In this document: positions 29,150 to 39,999 of the stretch, one piece after another
How the letters are laid out: each line of letters starts with the position of its first letter
Position numbering within the stretch: position 1 is the stretch's first letter
Position numbers and translations under genes: made by a program
NCBI GenBank assembly: GCA_033675545.1
Contig: JAWDGP010003771.1
Coordinates: forward strand, 112,501 to 176,500
Reading direction: 5' to 3'
Length of the DNA stretch: 64,000 nt
Source: Elysia crispata
Taxonomy: Eukaryota > Mollusca > Gastropoda > Plakobranchidae
Notes under the pieces: generated by a model
What the model was told of the DNA's origin: nothing
What the model saw: only the letters and a program-made list of their open reading frames with translations
Database searches by the model: none

Positions 29150-31110
29150 ACTTGTCCTTAGTTATTTACTGTTATACTGATTTGAACTGTCCTTAGTTCT
29201 ATACTGATAAACTGATTTGAACTGTCCTTATTTCTATACTGTTAAACTGATTTGAACTGTTGTTAGTTCTTTAATATTAAACAGATTTGAACTGTCCTTA
29301 GTTCTATACTGTCAAACTGATTTAAACTGTCCTTAGTTCTCTACTCTCAAACTGATTTAAACTGTCCTTAGTTCTCTACTGTCAAACTGATTTAAACTGT
29401 CCTTAGTTCTCTACTGTCAAACTGATTTAAATTGTCCTTAGTTCTCTACTGTCAAACTGATTTAAACTGTCCCTAGTTCTCTACTGTCAAACTGATTTGA
29501 ACTGTCTTAAGTTCTCTACTGTCAAACTGATTTGAACTGTCTTAAGTTCTCTACTGTCAAACTGATTTGAACTGTCTTAAGTTCTCTACTGTCAAACTGA
29601 TTTGAACTGTCTTAAGTTCTCTACTGTCAAACTGATTTGAACTGTCTTAAGTTCTCTACTGTCAAACTGATTTGAACTGTCTTAAGTTCTCTACTGTCAA
29701 ACTGATTTGAACTGTCTTAAGTTCTCTACTGTCAAACTGATTTGAACTGTCTTAAGTTCTCTACTGTCAAACTGATTTGAACAGTCTTAAGTTCTCTACT
29801 GTCAAACTGATTTGAACTGTCTAAGTTCTCAACTGTCAAAATGATTTGAACTGTCCTTAGTTCTATACTGTCAAACTGATTTGAACTGTCCTTAGTTCTC
29901 TAATGTCAAACTGATTTGAACTGCCCTTAGTTCTCTACTGTCAAACTGATTTGAACTGTCTTAAGTTCTCTACTGTCAAACTGATTTGAACTGTTCTTAG
30001 TTCTCTACTGTCAAACTGATTTGAAATGTCTTAAGTTCTCTACTGTCAAACTGATTTGAACTGTCCTTAGTTCTCTACTTTCAAACTTATTTAAACTGTC
30101 CTTAGTTCTCTACTGTCAAACTGATTTAAATTGTCCTTAGTTCTCTACTGTCAAACTGATTTAAACTGTCCCTAGTTCTCTACTGTCAAACTGATTTAAA
30201 CTGTCCTTAGTTCTCTACTGTCAAACTGATTTAAATTGTCCTTAGTTCTCTACTGTCAAACTGATTTAAACTGTCCCTAGTTCTCTACTGTCAAACTGAT
30301 TTAAACTGTCCTTAGTTCTCCACTGTCAAACTGATTTAAATTGTCCTTAGTTCTCTACTCTCAAACTGATTTAAACTGTCCTTAGTTCTCTACTGTCAAA
30401 CTGATTTAAACTGTCCTTAGTTCTCTACTGTCAAACTGATTTAAACTGTCCTTAGTTCTCTGCTGTCAAGCTGATTTAAACTGTCCCTAGTTCTCTACTG
30501 TCAAACTGATTTGAACTGTTCCTAGTTCTCTACTGTCAAACTGATTTAAACTATCCTTAGTTCTCTACTGTCAAACTGATTTAAACTGTCCTTAGTTCTC
30601 TGCTGTCAAGCTGATTTAAACTGTCCCTAGTTCTCTACTGTCAAACTGATTTGAACTGTCCCTAGTTCTCTACTGTCAAACTGATTTAAACTGTCCTTAG
30701 TTCTATACTGTCAAACTGATTTGAACTGTCCTTAGTTCTCTACTGTCAAACTGATTCAAACTGTCCCTAGTTCTCTACTGTCAAACTGATTTAAACTGTC
30801 CCTAGTTCTCTACTGACAAACTGATTTAAACTGTCCTTAGTTCTCTACTGCCAAACTGATTTAAATTGTCCTTAGTTCTCTACTGTCAAACTGATTTAAA
30901 TTGTCCTTAGTTCTCTACTGTCAAACTGATTTAAACTCTCCCTAGTTCTCTACTGTCAAACTGATTTAAACTGTCCCTAGTTCTCTACTGTTAAACTGAT
31001 TTAAATTGTCCTTAGTTCTCTATTGTGAAACTGATTTGAACTGTCCTTAGTTCTCTACTGCCAAACTGATTTGAACTGTCCTTAGTTCTCTACTGCCAAA
31101 CTGATTTATT
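29150..31110. repeat. 35-bp minisatellite, about 56 units
   Basis: The core is tcaaactgatttgaactgtc followed by cttagttctctactg. Three sub-types (gaactgtcttaag, aaactgtccttag, aaactgtccctag) occur in blocks. Units at about 29501-29820 are virtually identical to each other, showing local homogenisation. Confidence 0.96.
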
Positions 31111-32010
31111 TCAGTCAGGTGCGTGAAATAGTTAACGTTGCAACCGCTTTGAACGGTGTCATCATTATGGCTTCAGATTAAAGTTATGAATGTCTAAGCC
31201 GTTGGATTTTAGTTAGATGTACAGGGGTTATCTGAATTGTTATTTGGAAATGCATTTTTATGTGTGTTCAAGTTACTGCCTACAATTTATATCCGCATCA
31301 AACCTATCTTGCCCTTGATTTTAAATTGTTTCAAACAGAGCAAAGGAAGCAGCCTTAGGTTTTTTTTTCAAACTTAAAATATTTTATACACTGAAAATCA
31401 GCAGAGCTTGTAAATATTCTTATTCCTTGACTCAGATGAAATATCTTGTAATTTATTCTCTGCTTCAATTATAAACTGTTGTGATGTTGGAATAAATATA
31501 AATATAATTTGGAAACTGAATAATAATATTCAGAATGCATTTATCTTTCTGCTTTACAACAAATTTCCATAAAGTCTTTCTTTCTTTTATCCTACAACAC
31601 AATTTCAAATGCATATTGTCTTTCTTTTCTTTTCTTTTTTTTTCAACAATAGAATGGATTTAGTCATTTATAAAGTTCAAATAAAAAAATAATACAGTAT
31701 TACAGTTTGTTTGGTTTTGACTTTTGTTGAGTCAAGAAAATGCATGTTTACATTCATAGGCTCATTATAAAATGATATTCCGCACCATAATTTTTTTCCA
31801 AAACAGTTTTTTCACAGAACCTCTTTTAAAAGTTTACTTTTTCTTCATAGTCTACGCTGTCCAACGGCAAATGGACGTGTTATTTAAATAATAAATGGAA
31901 TTCCTGCATTTCCATCTCGTTTTGATTTGCATGTTTATTTTTTGGCTTACGATTTTTTTTATTCATGATCCCAAACCGTAGACATATTTTCTCCCTTTAA
32001 TGATGAAATG
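31111..32010. other. no gene recognised
   Basis: AT-rich sequence without a supported exon or repeat. Confidence 0.5.
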
Positions 32011-32014
32011 AGCC

Positions 32015-32338
32015 GTGCACCACATTCATGTAATGATAGCTCTACGGTGGCGCCTGTTCGGACATATTCTGAGGCGACATAAAGGCCTAGACATTCCAGC
32101 AAACAAAGCTATGAAGGTATACTTTGTTTTTAATGGTGATAAATTTCGAGTAAAGCCCATACCAACACTGCCAACAGTCATCAACAAAGACCTCATTTGC
32201 ATACCAGCAGGCGAGCTAAAATTCAAAACCAAGAACGATCTTGACCATCTGAGGTCAAAAGCAGAAAACCAAACCCAGTGGAGGATACTAACAGCAAATA
32301 TGCGAGAGGCAGCCGAGGCATCCAAGTCGGAGCACTAA
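32015..32338 (+). pseudogene. non-LTR retrotransposon C-terminal fragment
   Basis: The open frame contains ALRWRLFGHILRR, then PANKAM, TLPTVINKDL and NDLDHLRSKAENQTQWRIL. This is the pattern of C-terminal ends of invertebrate non-LTR retrotransposon polyproteins (a basic RW-x-LFGH-x-LRR motif). No catalytic domain is attached, so it is a truncated relic. Confidence 0.5.
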
Positions 32339-32809
32339 GATGTGACCGACGATATAGATGTAGAGATAGATATGAACCTGATGATTCCTTAACTATAATA
32401 TTATATAAGAACTTAGTTGACTATCTCCTGCATGCTAAAGCTCTGAGGAGAAGTTATACTCCGTGTGAGATTGATGTTGAAGGAGTAACTCTTCAAAAAC
32501 TTTCACTACTTGCTCTGTCTCTCTTAGGAAAATAACGTTGTCCCTCGTGACCTGTCACATGTCATGTTACCAGTACCATCGTCTCCGCATAGAAGGTCAA
32601 TATTCAAACAATCTAAAAGCATGGGATGATGAGGGTAAATATGGAGAATTTTTGAAGAAGTCTTTGTCAGCGTTTTATTCAGTAGATTGCTGACATTGTT
32701 GACTCATGTCTTCTAAAAGTACACTTGTGGCTTCATGGTTGACGGTCATTCATTGATATGATATTCTACAGTAAGAATTAGACGGAAAGTCAGAGATCGG
32801 TACCACACC

Positions 32810-34780
32810 AAATAATTCAGCTAGCCCTAAGGATGTACCATGTCCCGCAAGATATGCACGTGATGCTAGATGACTATTTCAGCGGTTTCCGGATGAGGCT
32901 CTCCACTAACGGCTACACCACAGACTATATCAACTTGGAAATTGGAATCGCCATGAGCTGTACCATATCCCCAATTCTGTTCGTATGGCTATCTTGAAAG
33001 CAGCAGAATGAAGCGCAGGCCCTACAAATCTGGGTGGTGATTTTTATTTGCCCCTTTTGAAAACATTCATAGATGATACCACCATAATCTGCTCAAATGA
33101 AGACGAAACACACCGAATGCCAGAGCGTCTCGACGTCCTAATGGCATGGTGCAGGATGAAATTCAAACCAAAGAAGTCTCGCAGTCTCTCAGTAATGACA
33201 GGTAAAATAGATGAGACGTTGACGTGCACACTAGACAGTCAGCAGATACCAACAGTTAGTCAGGTACCAGTCAAGAGCCTTGGGAGATGGTATGATTCAT
33301 CCATGAAAGAGGACTAGAAACAGTGAAACTAGCTATCGACGGCCTTCTAGCCATCAAAAGATGTGGTTTTCACGGTAAGTTCAAAGTGTGGTGCCTACAG
33401 TTCATGCTAATCCCGAAGTTCCTCTGGCCACTCCTGGTCTATGAAATCTGCTCAACTATACAGCATAGGCCAAGTAAAGCTAAGATCAATAATTTCACCA
33501 GGAGATGGATAGGAACACCTCTGGTTGGTCTCACAGATGTGGCAATGTACTGCTGTAAAGCAAAGCTGAGACCCCCTCTAAAATCCATCTTGGAAGAATA
33601 TAAACGTGGCAAAGCCAGACTAATCTCTATGTTAGAGGATTCCGAGAACTCGACAGTGAAGACAGTACAACCGACCATACAGGCGAAGAGGAAATGGATA
33701 GTTGTCGAAGCCGTAGACCAAGCTAAACAGTGCCTTAAGATTAAAGAAAGGATTGGGCAAACTTAAACTGATCGCACAGGGCTGGGATCATCTACAGCAG
33801 AGTGGTGGTCAAAGAGAAGGGAAAGAGAAAAGAAACTTGGTCATCAATAAGATACGGCTAAATAGAGATTCTAGAAGGGTCCAGAAAGCAGTCCAGCAAC
33901 CGCAACAGGGACAATGGACTAACTGGGATAATGCCTTGCAGAAATCCCTCACATGGAATGATATCTGGTCCATGGCGCCACTTCGCATCAGCTTTCTCAT
34001 TATATCAGTGTACGATCTCCTGCCCTCTAAGACAAAATTGGTACAGTGGGGAAAGAAAGAGGACCCCCCTCCTCCCCTTGCCCGTTATACCAAGACAGAC
34101 AGACCACACAGCATGTCTTGAGCTCTTGTAAAATCGCCCTCTCACGAGGGCGATCTAAATGGAGGCATAACAGAGTCCTTCTGGAACTTGCCGCAATCAT
34201 AAGCACAGCTAAAGGAGAGGCTATGTTCCCTAAAAATTGATATTCACAACAGAGGGAGGCGCTAAGTCACGGGACGGAAGTTAGGTGAGGACAACAAACC
34301 AGAGAAAATGCCTACTAGACGGTTGCAGCCACTGGGATGTTTCAGACCTTCCAGAATGGGATAGTCACCCCAGTATAAACAAGACTAAGGCCTGATATCG
34401 TGATCCATTCATCTTCCGCATAACACTTGATCATAATGGAGCTAACAATTCCATCGAAAACAGAATGGAAGACGCATACATGTAGAAAAGACAGAAATAC
34501 CTGAACCTGACCAAAAAGCTAGAAGTTGCCGGCTAGAAAGCTGTGGCGATGCCCGTTGAGGTTGGTATCAAAGGATGCATAAGTTCATCAGTCTACGACC
34601 TTCGGACTAAACTCTCAATATTGAGCAACAAAAGAAAAAAGTTACTACCTGACCTAGAGCAGGAGAAATAAGAGGTTCCCTCATAATGATTAATAATGCT
34701 CTAACTATCGCGAGACCACTTGGCGAACTGGTATCAGCAATCCATCAAAATATGAGAGTGGATTCGAATCCTGACACTGT
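32810..34780 (+). pseudogene. decayed LINE with RT and endonuclease-like C terminus
   Basis: Reverse-transcriptase blocks are visible across several frames: NLEIGIAMSCTISPILFVW (about 32934-32990), KTFIDDTTII, the F-x-DD catalytic motif (about 33059-33088), MKFKPKKSRSL, VPVKSLGRWYDSSMK, then GKFKVWCLQFMLIPKFLWPL and the LLVYE stretch. Downstream come a thumb-like region (LEEYKRGKARLISMLEDS), WTNWDNALQKSLTW, a degenerate zinc-knuckle-like part, and RPDIVIH...IIMELTIPS. That last part resembles the RPD...E-x-T core of restriction-like endonucleases in early-branching LINEs. Multiple frameshifts and stops make it dead. Confidence 0.6.
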
Positions 34781-34869
34781 GCAAAAAAAAAAAAAATGAT
34801 AATGGGGAGTCATTACCTGAATGTGGCCCCGCCCTCTTGTTAGAAGTTACGGACCGAAACACTTACTAT

Positions 34870-34892
34870 AAAAGGGGGGGGGGGGGGGGTTT
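34870..34892. repeat. G homopolymer tract
   Basis: A run of at least 15 G follows the LINE relic. Similar runs occur at about 35851-35867 and 37806-37819; length is uncertain in any assembly. Confidence 0.8.
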
Positions 34893-34929
34893 ATTCTATA
34901 TATGAAGAATACAATCTAGCTCCCCAATG

Positions 34930-35175
34930 AGTTTCTAACTACCTATTTGAAATGGGTCACCAGCACCACATTATGAAAAGATTGCACCCAGTTTTTTAGT
35001 TTATTTTTTTTCCTTTAATGTAGTTATATGGCTCTGCAGGAGATATATCTGTTATCGTGGTGAAATCTTTTTTTTTTCTTCCTTACTATAGTAGTCATCC
35101 ACTTTAGTTCATTGTTGCACAGTTTGCTTTTCTTTAGTTCAGTGGTATGGCTCTGGAGGATATGTCTTTTCTCCC
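34930..35175 (+). mobile_element. two partial copies of the dispersed repeat
   Basis: The landmarks gggtcaccagcaccacatta, gattgcaccca and gtagttatatggctctg are those of the 6840-7310 element, here in plus orientation. A second tggctctggagg occurs near 35148. No intact open frame remains. Confidence 0.5.
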
Positions 35176-35179
35176 ATGT

Positions 35180-38100
35180 CGTTGTATTTCTCACCTGTTC
35201 ATTCTTCAAACTTCATGGAAATGACCACAATGTGTTGCCGAACTTATTATAGATTCAATGTTGTGCTCAACCTGTTCTGGTTCCTTTAATTCCATAGAGA
35301 CTTAATACTTTGAACATAGGATAACGCTTCTTTTTAAAGGGAAGTTTGTACCAGAGTCTTGGTTTCAGGATGTAAAATAATAAATACAAAAAAGATTAAC
35401 ATTCAGCGCTTTAGTCCTAAATTCTCTTTCATCATTGATTGTTTGGCTTTCTCATTTTTTTTACAACAGTATTTTATTTAGCTGTTCTATTGTCCGTGTA
35501 GTTTGAGTAGGCCCACCGGTAACTTAGTTTATTCAAATCCAATTTGATTGTTCCGCCTTTTTTTTCGACACTCATCTAACGCGTTCAAAGTGTGTTTCCT
35601 CGAAGTTTCCTCGTTCAGCAGAAAAGCGACTTTAGAATTTGTTTGGGAGGAGAATCTTGTATGAAGATTAAGAACTTAGTTGTACTCGTTCTGGAATGGA
35701 ACTTCACAGCGCGATTCTATAATGCTCTATTTAAATCTACCGTTTGCATTAGGCTAAACCATTCAAAAGCATTAGCGCTACTTCAAATATTCAGAGGCGC
35801 GAAAATGCAAGTTAGAAAAAAGAATTACATAAAAAAAAGGGAGAGGAAAAGGGGGGGGGGGGGGGGTGTATATATTATAGGCCCACGTAAATAAGTTGCA
35901 CTACAAACTTTTTCTTATTGCTTGTGATTAGGCCTATTATTTAAAGTTCTTGGCTCTTATTATTTTAGCAGGCGAACTTGCTAATCACAATCTTTCGTTG
36001 ACCCAGTATGATGCTTGTAGGTGTAAAATGTTTTGGAAACTGATTTCAGCGCACTTAAAAAAACCGGGTGCGTTAGATTTCGTGATTTGTATAAAAAAAA
36101 TGTAAGCTTAACTTTTTCTATGAACATATAACTACATATAAAAGACTGCGATTCCCAATTTAGATCTAGATAGGGTTCCCAACGCAATGGGTTCTCGGCC
36201 AACATTATATGATAAAGTTAATATAATGAAGTATAGTACTAGAAATGTTGGAAAGCTGCAGGTGGAATTAGCAGAGGAAATAGAATCTGTAGTTGAGCAC
36301 TATAATTAGAATTTAATTATTGTTGGTTTTATTTTCTTACGGTGATAGCATAACGTTGAGTGAGATGTGAAGCAAATTGCTCATTGTGAAAGCGACAAAT
36401 TGGCAGGCGCAGAATACTTAATATTTTTTTAACGTCATCCTTCAACCGGTTTCAATGTGCATGTAACAAGCGGTCTTCGGCCTTTAGTCAAATTACTGAG
36501 CATAGGGCAGTATCTTGCCAGAATGTAAATATTTTTGCATCAAAATTTAAATTTTTAAAATAAACAAAGAAAACCACAATAATAACGAACGAAGAGATAA
36601 ATTGTGCTCCAAAGATTTAAAAAAAATATAAAAATAAAAATACAATACACGCAAACAAAAAATATCAGATGAAGTTAGAATAATTCGAACACTATTTGCT
36701 AATTAGATTTGAACATATCTACCATTCTGGTATTGTGACAAATGTAAATTTTTTTTTTTTTTAATCAAGGGAGGCGACTGTAAAACATCCTTCCCGCGTC
36801 TGCCGCTTCTGTGGAAACACTAACTAGATCCATTTATTTTACTGGGTAAAAAAATATTTAAATTGTTAAAATCGATATATTTTAAGTAGAGATTAGACTT
36901 GTTTAAGTTTTAAGTTAGATACCAAGGCAAAACAAACAGACAAAGCCTTAAAGATATCGCCCATTTTACTTTGGGTTAGGGTAAGTCTCCGGCATACCAT
37001 TACCCACAATTGTTTGTTTTTTTTTTTTTCCTCTCCTGCCATTGCTACCTTGATTTTAGATCTTGATATCTAGGCCCTAGATCTTTTAAATTCTATTTGT
37101 TCATCATTCAGAATTTAAAATTTTGTTCAAATTTCAGGTGATATCCTTCTATAATTGATTATTCAAAGAAGTGTAGAAATTGTTCAAAGAAGTGTAGAAA
37201 CTAGAATCATCCAACAACATATAATTTCCAAACGTATGGTTACAGTTGCTCACAAGCTGGATAGATCTCTAGAGATGTACATATTTACATCTAGAAATCT
37301 ATATTCTATATTATTTGTTAATTTTTTTTTAGATTTAAACCATTTAGGATTCACCCTTTTCAAATGTCTTGCCTACGTACTGGAATCGTTGAGCAATCAA
37401 AGTTGTCTTTGACTTTGAAATGGATCTCAATCTAGATCTAGATTCTAGATCAGATGTCTAGATGAGTAGTTTGCCATCTATATCTAGATCTAGATCTAAT
37501 CTAGCCTATATATAGTGAAATTATAAATTTAATTAAGATCTTTATTGATTTTGAAATGTGATTAGGTCAATTTTTCTAGATCAATTCAAAGATTTTTTTT
37601 TTAGATTTCATCTGCTGACCATTTAGAAGAGTATTTCACCTAGATCTGGATAAATGGTGTCATTTTAACTTAAAATTCAAAATTTCAAGGCTTGGTCTTT
37701 GTCCTTGATTTGGGCATTATAGGTATAAGCCAAAAAGTCAGTGGACTTGTAATTTAGAATTTGAGTACCTGTATGTTATGTAGCCTAGATTTGTAATTAT
37801 GGAAAGGGGGGGGGGGGGGTAAAATACTTTTAATGATTGTATCACAATCATCAATTTGATGCCTCCCTGATTGACTTCAAATGAGCAAGGAAGGCTAAAC
37901 AATTGTGTGAGCAGCTGCACGCATGAAATTAACACTGATTTTTTATATTATTTCACTGTTACAGTGTTAGTATTCTTATAAACTCATTTATAAATTTGAG
38001 TCATTTTACTGTAACGGTATAAGTCTGTCTGTCCATGAAACCTGAAAATTGTCCCTCCCTCCATCCCTCTCTCTCTCTCTCTCTCTCACTCACACACATC
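35180..38100. other. no gene recognised
   Basis: AT-rich sequence with G runs and ctagatct words. Short open frames (for example 35592-35894) show no domain. A 5' untranslated exon of the STAG gene could lie here, but I cannot identify it. Confidence 0.4.
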
Positions 38101-38104
38101 TATA

Positions 38105-39340
38105 GACCTGCCGCTCTTTCCGATTTTTTTCTAAAATTTTGTGAAAGTTCCGATTTTTGGCTTTTGTTCTGTGGATTTCGATTTTTTAGTTCCAACTTTG
38201 GCCTAAGCGATTTGGCAATAAAACATAATTCCACGAGTGCGATATTTTTTCCTTATCATGGATCATCTTGTGTGAAAGTATAAAGCCGTATGATATAATA
38301 TATATATTATATATATATATTGTTTTTTTTTCTTTATTATTTATATTTCTAATTACAATATCGAGATTTCTATTTAGTTGAAACCTTCCAAGATATTAGT
38401 GCTATCGAGATGTTTACTTAATATTCATTCATCCTCACATCTTCATTTAAAATCACATTTAAACTTGGGCGATATTTCCAACAAAGGATTATTCTTATTT
38501 CTTGATCCGATGTGTAGGACCAGACACTTTTTTTTGCATCACGATATAAATTTAGTCGATTATCGAGATTGATTTGGAAATCCTAAAATAGAGCTGGTGT
38601 AAAGGTAGATCTAGATCTAAATCTATAATCGAAAATGTGGCATGCCGTGAGACTATATAAATAGTTGATGATTTTCATTTCAAAGCAAATAATGATTGAC
38701 AACGACAACAATTATTGTAAATCTAGATATATATCTAAGTGTTAGATTTGTCGTTTTTCTTTTTGTACCTTTCTTTTTACGGGGCTAGGTGGAGACAGTT
38801 GAAGTTGGACTTTTAAAATCTATATTGATCATATTCAGCGCAAACGTTTTTTTAGAAAAAGATAAGGAGAGGAAGGCTCAATGTATAACTTCTTTTTTAA
38901 GTTAAATGTACTCTCATGAGTAAATCTTGTAAATCTTTATAATGCTTTAGTTGAGCCAGTGAAATGGAGAAAGCAGCGATTTTTTTTTCTAAGGGGTGGA
39001 GGGCTACAACAGGTCATTCACCCTCATACTATAGTCTGATCATAGAAAAAATGTTTCACAATCATTGCTGCTCTCTTTGCATTCCTGTCTACTCTGCTCA
39101 CATTGACTGATTTTAAAAGAAAATTGTCTAGTTCTCCTCTCTATCAGTAAAATCTAGACTTAAGACATTCTTATTGTTTGTAGACTTTCAAAATCTTCAG
39201 TTATTATGTCGATAAATCACAAGGAGACCTAATCTAAATCCGAGATATCTAGTCTAGTTTAAGTATCCCTCTTTTTTCTCTCAGATTCCTCTTTTTTGTG
39301 GCTGATTCCTCTTTTAAAAAATATTGGTGGCAGTTCTGCA
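38105..39340. mobile_element. TIR element family, copy A (diverged)
   Basis: It begins agacctgccgctctttccga and ends near ggtggcagttctgcat, an imperfect inverted repeat of the start. The same ends bound copies near 46755, 52592 and 55404. No transposase frame is visible, so it is non-autonomous. Confidence 0.45.
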
Positions 39341-39509
39341 TTCACACAATACAACATAAAAGCCTGATGGTCCTTAAGTTTTAAGAGTAATTAATGACAG
39401 CTTTATTCACAATAGATTACAATTTTACATATTCTAAATATTCAGATCTCTTTCAAATCTCATTTCTCCCTATATGTATAAGACTCGGAGAGAGACATAG
39501 AAGGCAGTA

Positions 39510-39731
39510 AATATCACTACAACTGCTGCTGCTCCTACAACTACTAGCACTATTACTACTAGGACTACTAAGGCTAATGCTACCCCATCTACTGTTGCTG
39601 CTATTACTTCTTCTACTGATGGTTTTTGTACTGGGGACAATTGTGATTGCGGAGTATTTACAAAACATTGTACTTCGGACTTTGTTGTATTCTTCAGTTT
39701 TGTTTTACTTCTGGCCATGATTGTGAGGTAA
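39510..39731 (+). CDS. possible last exon of a small Thr-rich membrane or GPI-anchored protein
   Basis: The frame reads Thr/Ala-rich (NITTTAAAPTTTSTITTRTT), includes the sequons NIT and NAT, then a Cys cluster DGFCTGDNCDCGVFTKHC, and ends FVVFFSFVLLLAMIVR and taa. A mucin-like stalk, a small Cys knot and a hydrophobic C terminus are typical of GPI- or tail-anchored surface proteins. It has no start codon of its own; the ag at 39499-39500 could be its acceptor. A gag|gtaata donor at 39728 would be an alternative end. Low-complexity act triplets also open the minus strand, so the call is tentative. Confidence 0.35.
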   Translation, partial: NITTTAAAPTTTSTITTRTTKANATPSTVAAITSSTDGFCTGDNCDCGVFTKHCTSDFVVFFSFVLLLAMIVR

Positions 39732-39879
39732 TATAAAGAAAAGAAATGGGCCTAGTCATTTTCCTTTCCATTTCAAAACTGTCTCATCAGTAACATCCCT
39801 TGGCAGTGGCGTTTTGACCTTCTTTAAGCATTTAAGTAATATCCAATCATAACAGAGAACTTATGATTTCCTAATTTTA

Positions 39880-39916
39880 GGTATCTGAAACAATCTCGTG
39901 GCACAAAGTAAGTAAA
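39880..39916 (+). promoter_or_regulatory. STAG: probable 5' UTR part of STAG exon 1
   Basis: The pyrimidine-rich ctaattttag ending at 39880 fits an acceptor, so the first coding exon probably starts at 39881 with 36 untranslated bases. The promoter would then lie upstream. Confidence 0.4.
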
Positions 39917-39999
39917 ATGCCTGTAGGCCGCCCTCGAAGGGCAAGACAGCCAGTTCATCATGATGGAGATGACAATGAACAACCATCTGAACCATCATA
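39917..39999 (+). CDS. STAG: STAG coding exon 1 (residues 1-28)
   Basis: ATG at 39917, then [15 protein letters not shown] with an AT-hook-like GRPRR and an acidic DGDDNEQ. Donor ata|gtaaga, ends in phase 2. Confidence 0.8.

Noticed and set aside
33439-33678. Minus-strand frames over the LINE relic
   Set aside because: They are shadows of the plus-strand RT-derived coding sequence; they show no domain pattern.
39470-39718. Minus-strand Val-rich hydrophobic frame
   Set aside because: It is the complement of the act triplets of the plus-strand Thr-rich exon; it has no conserved pattern and no Cys cluster.
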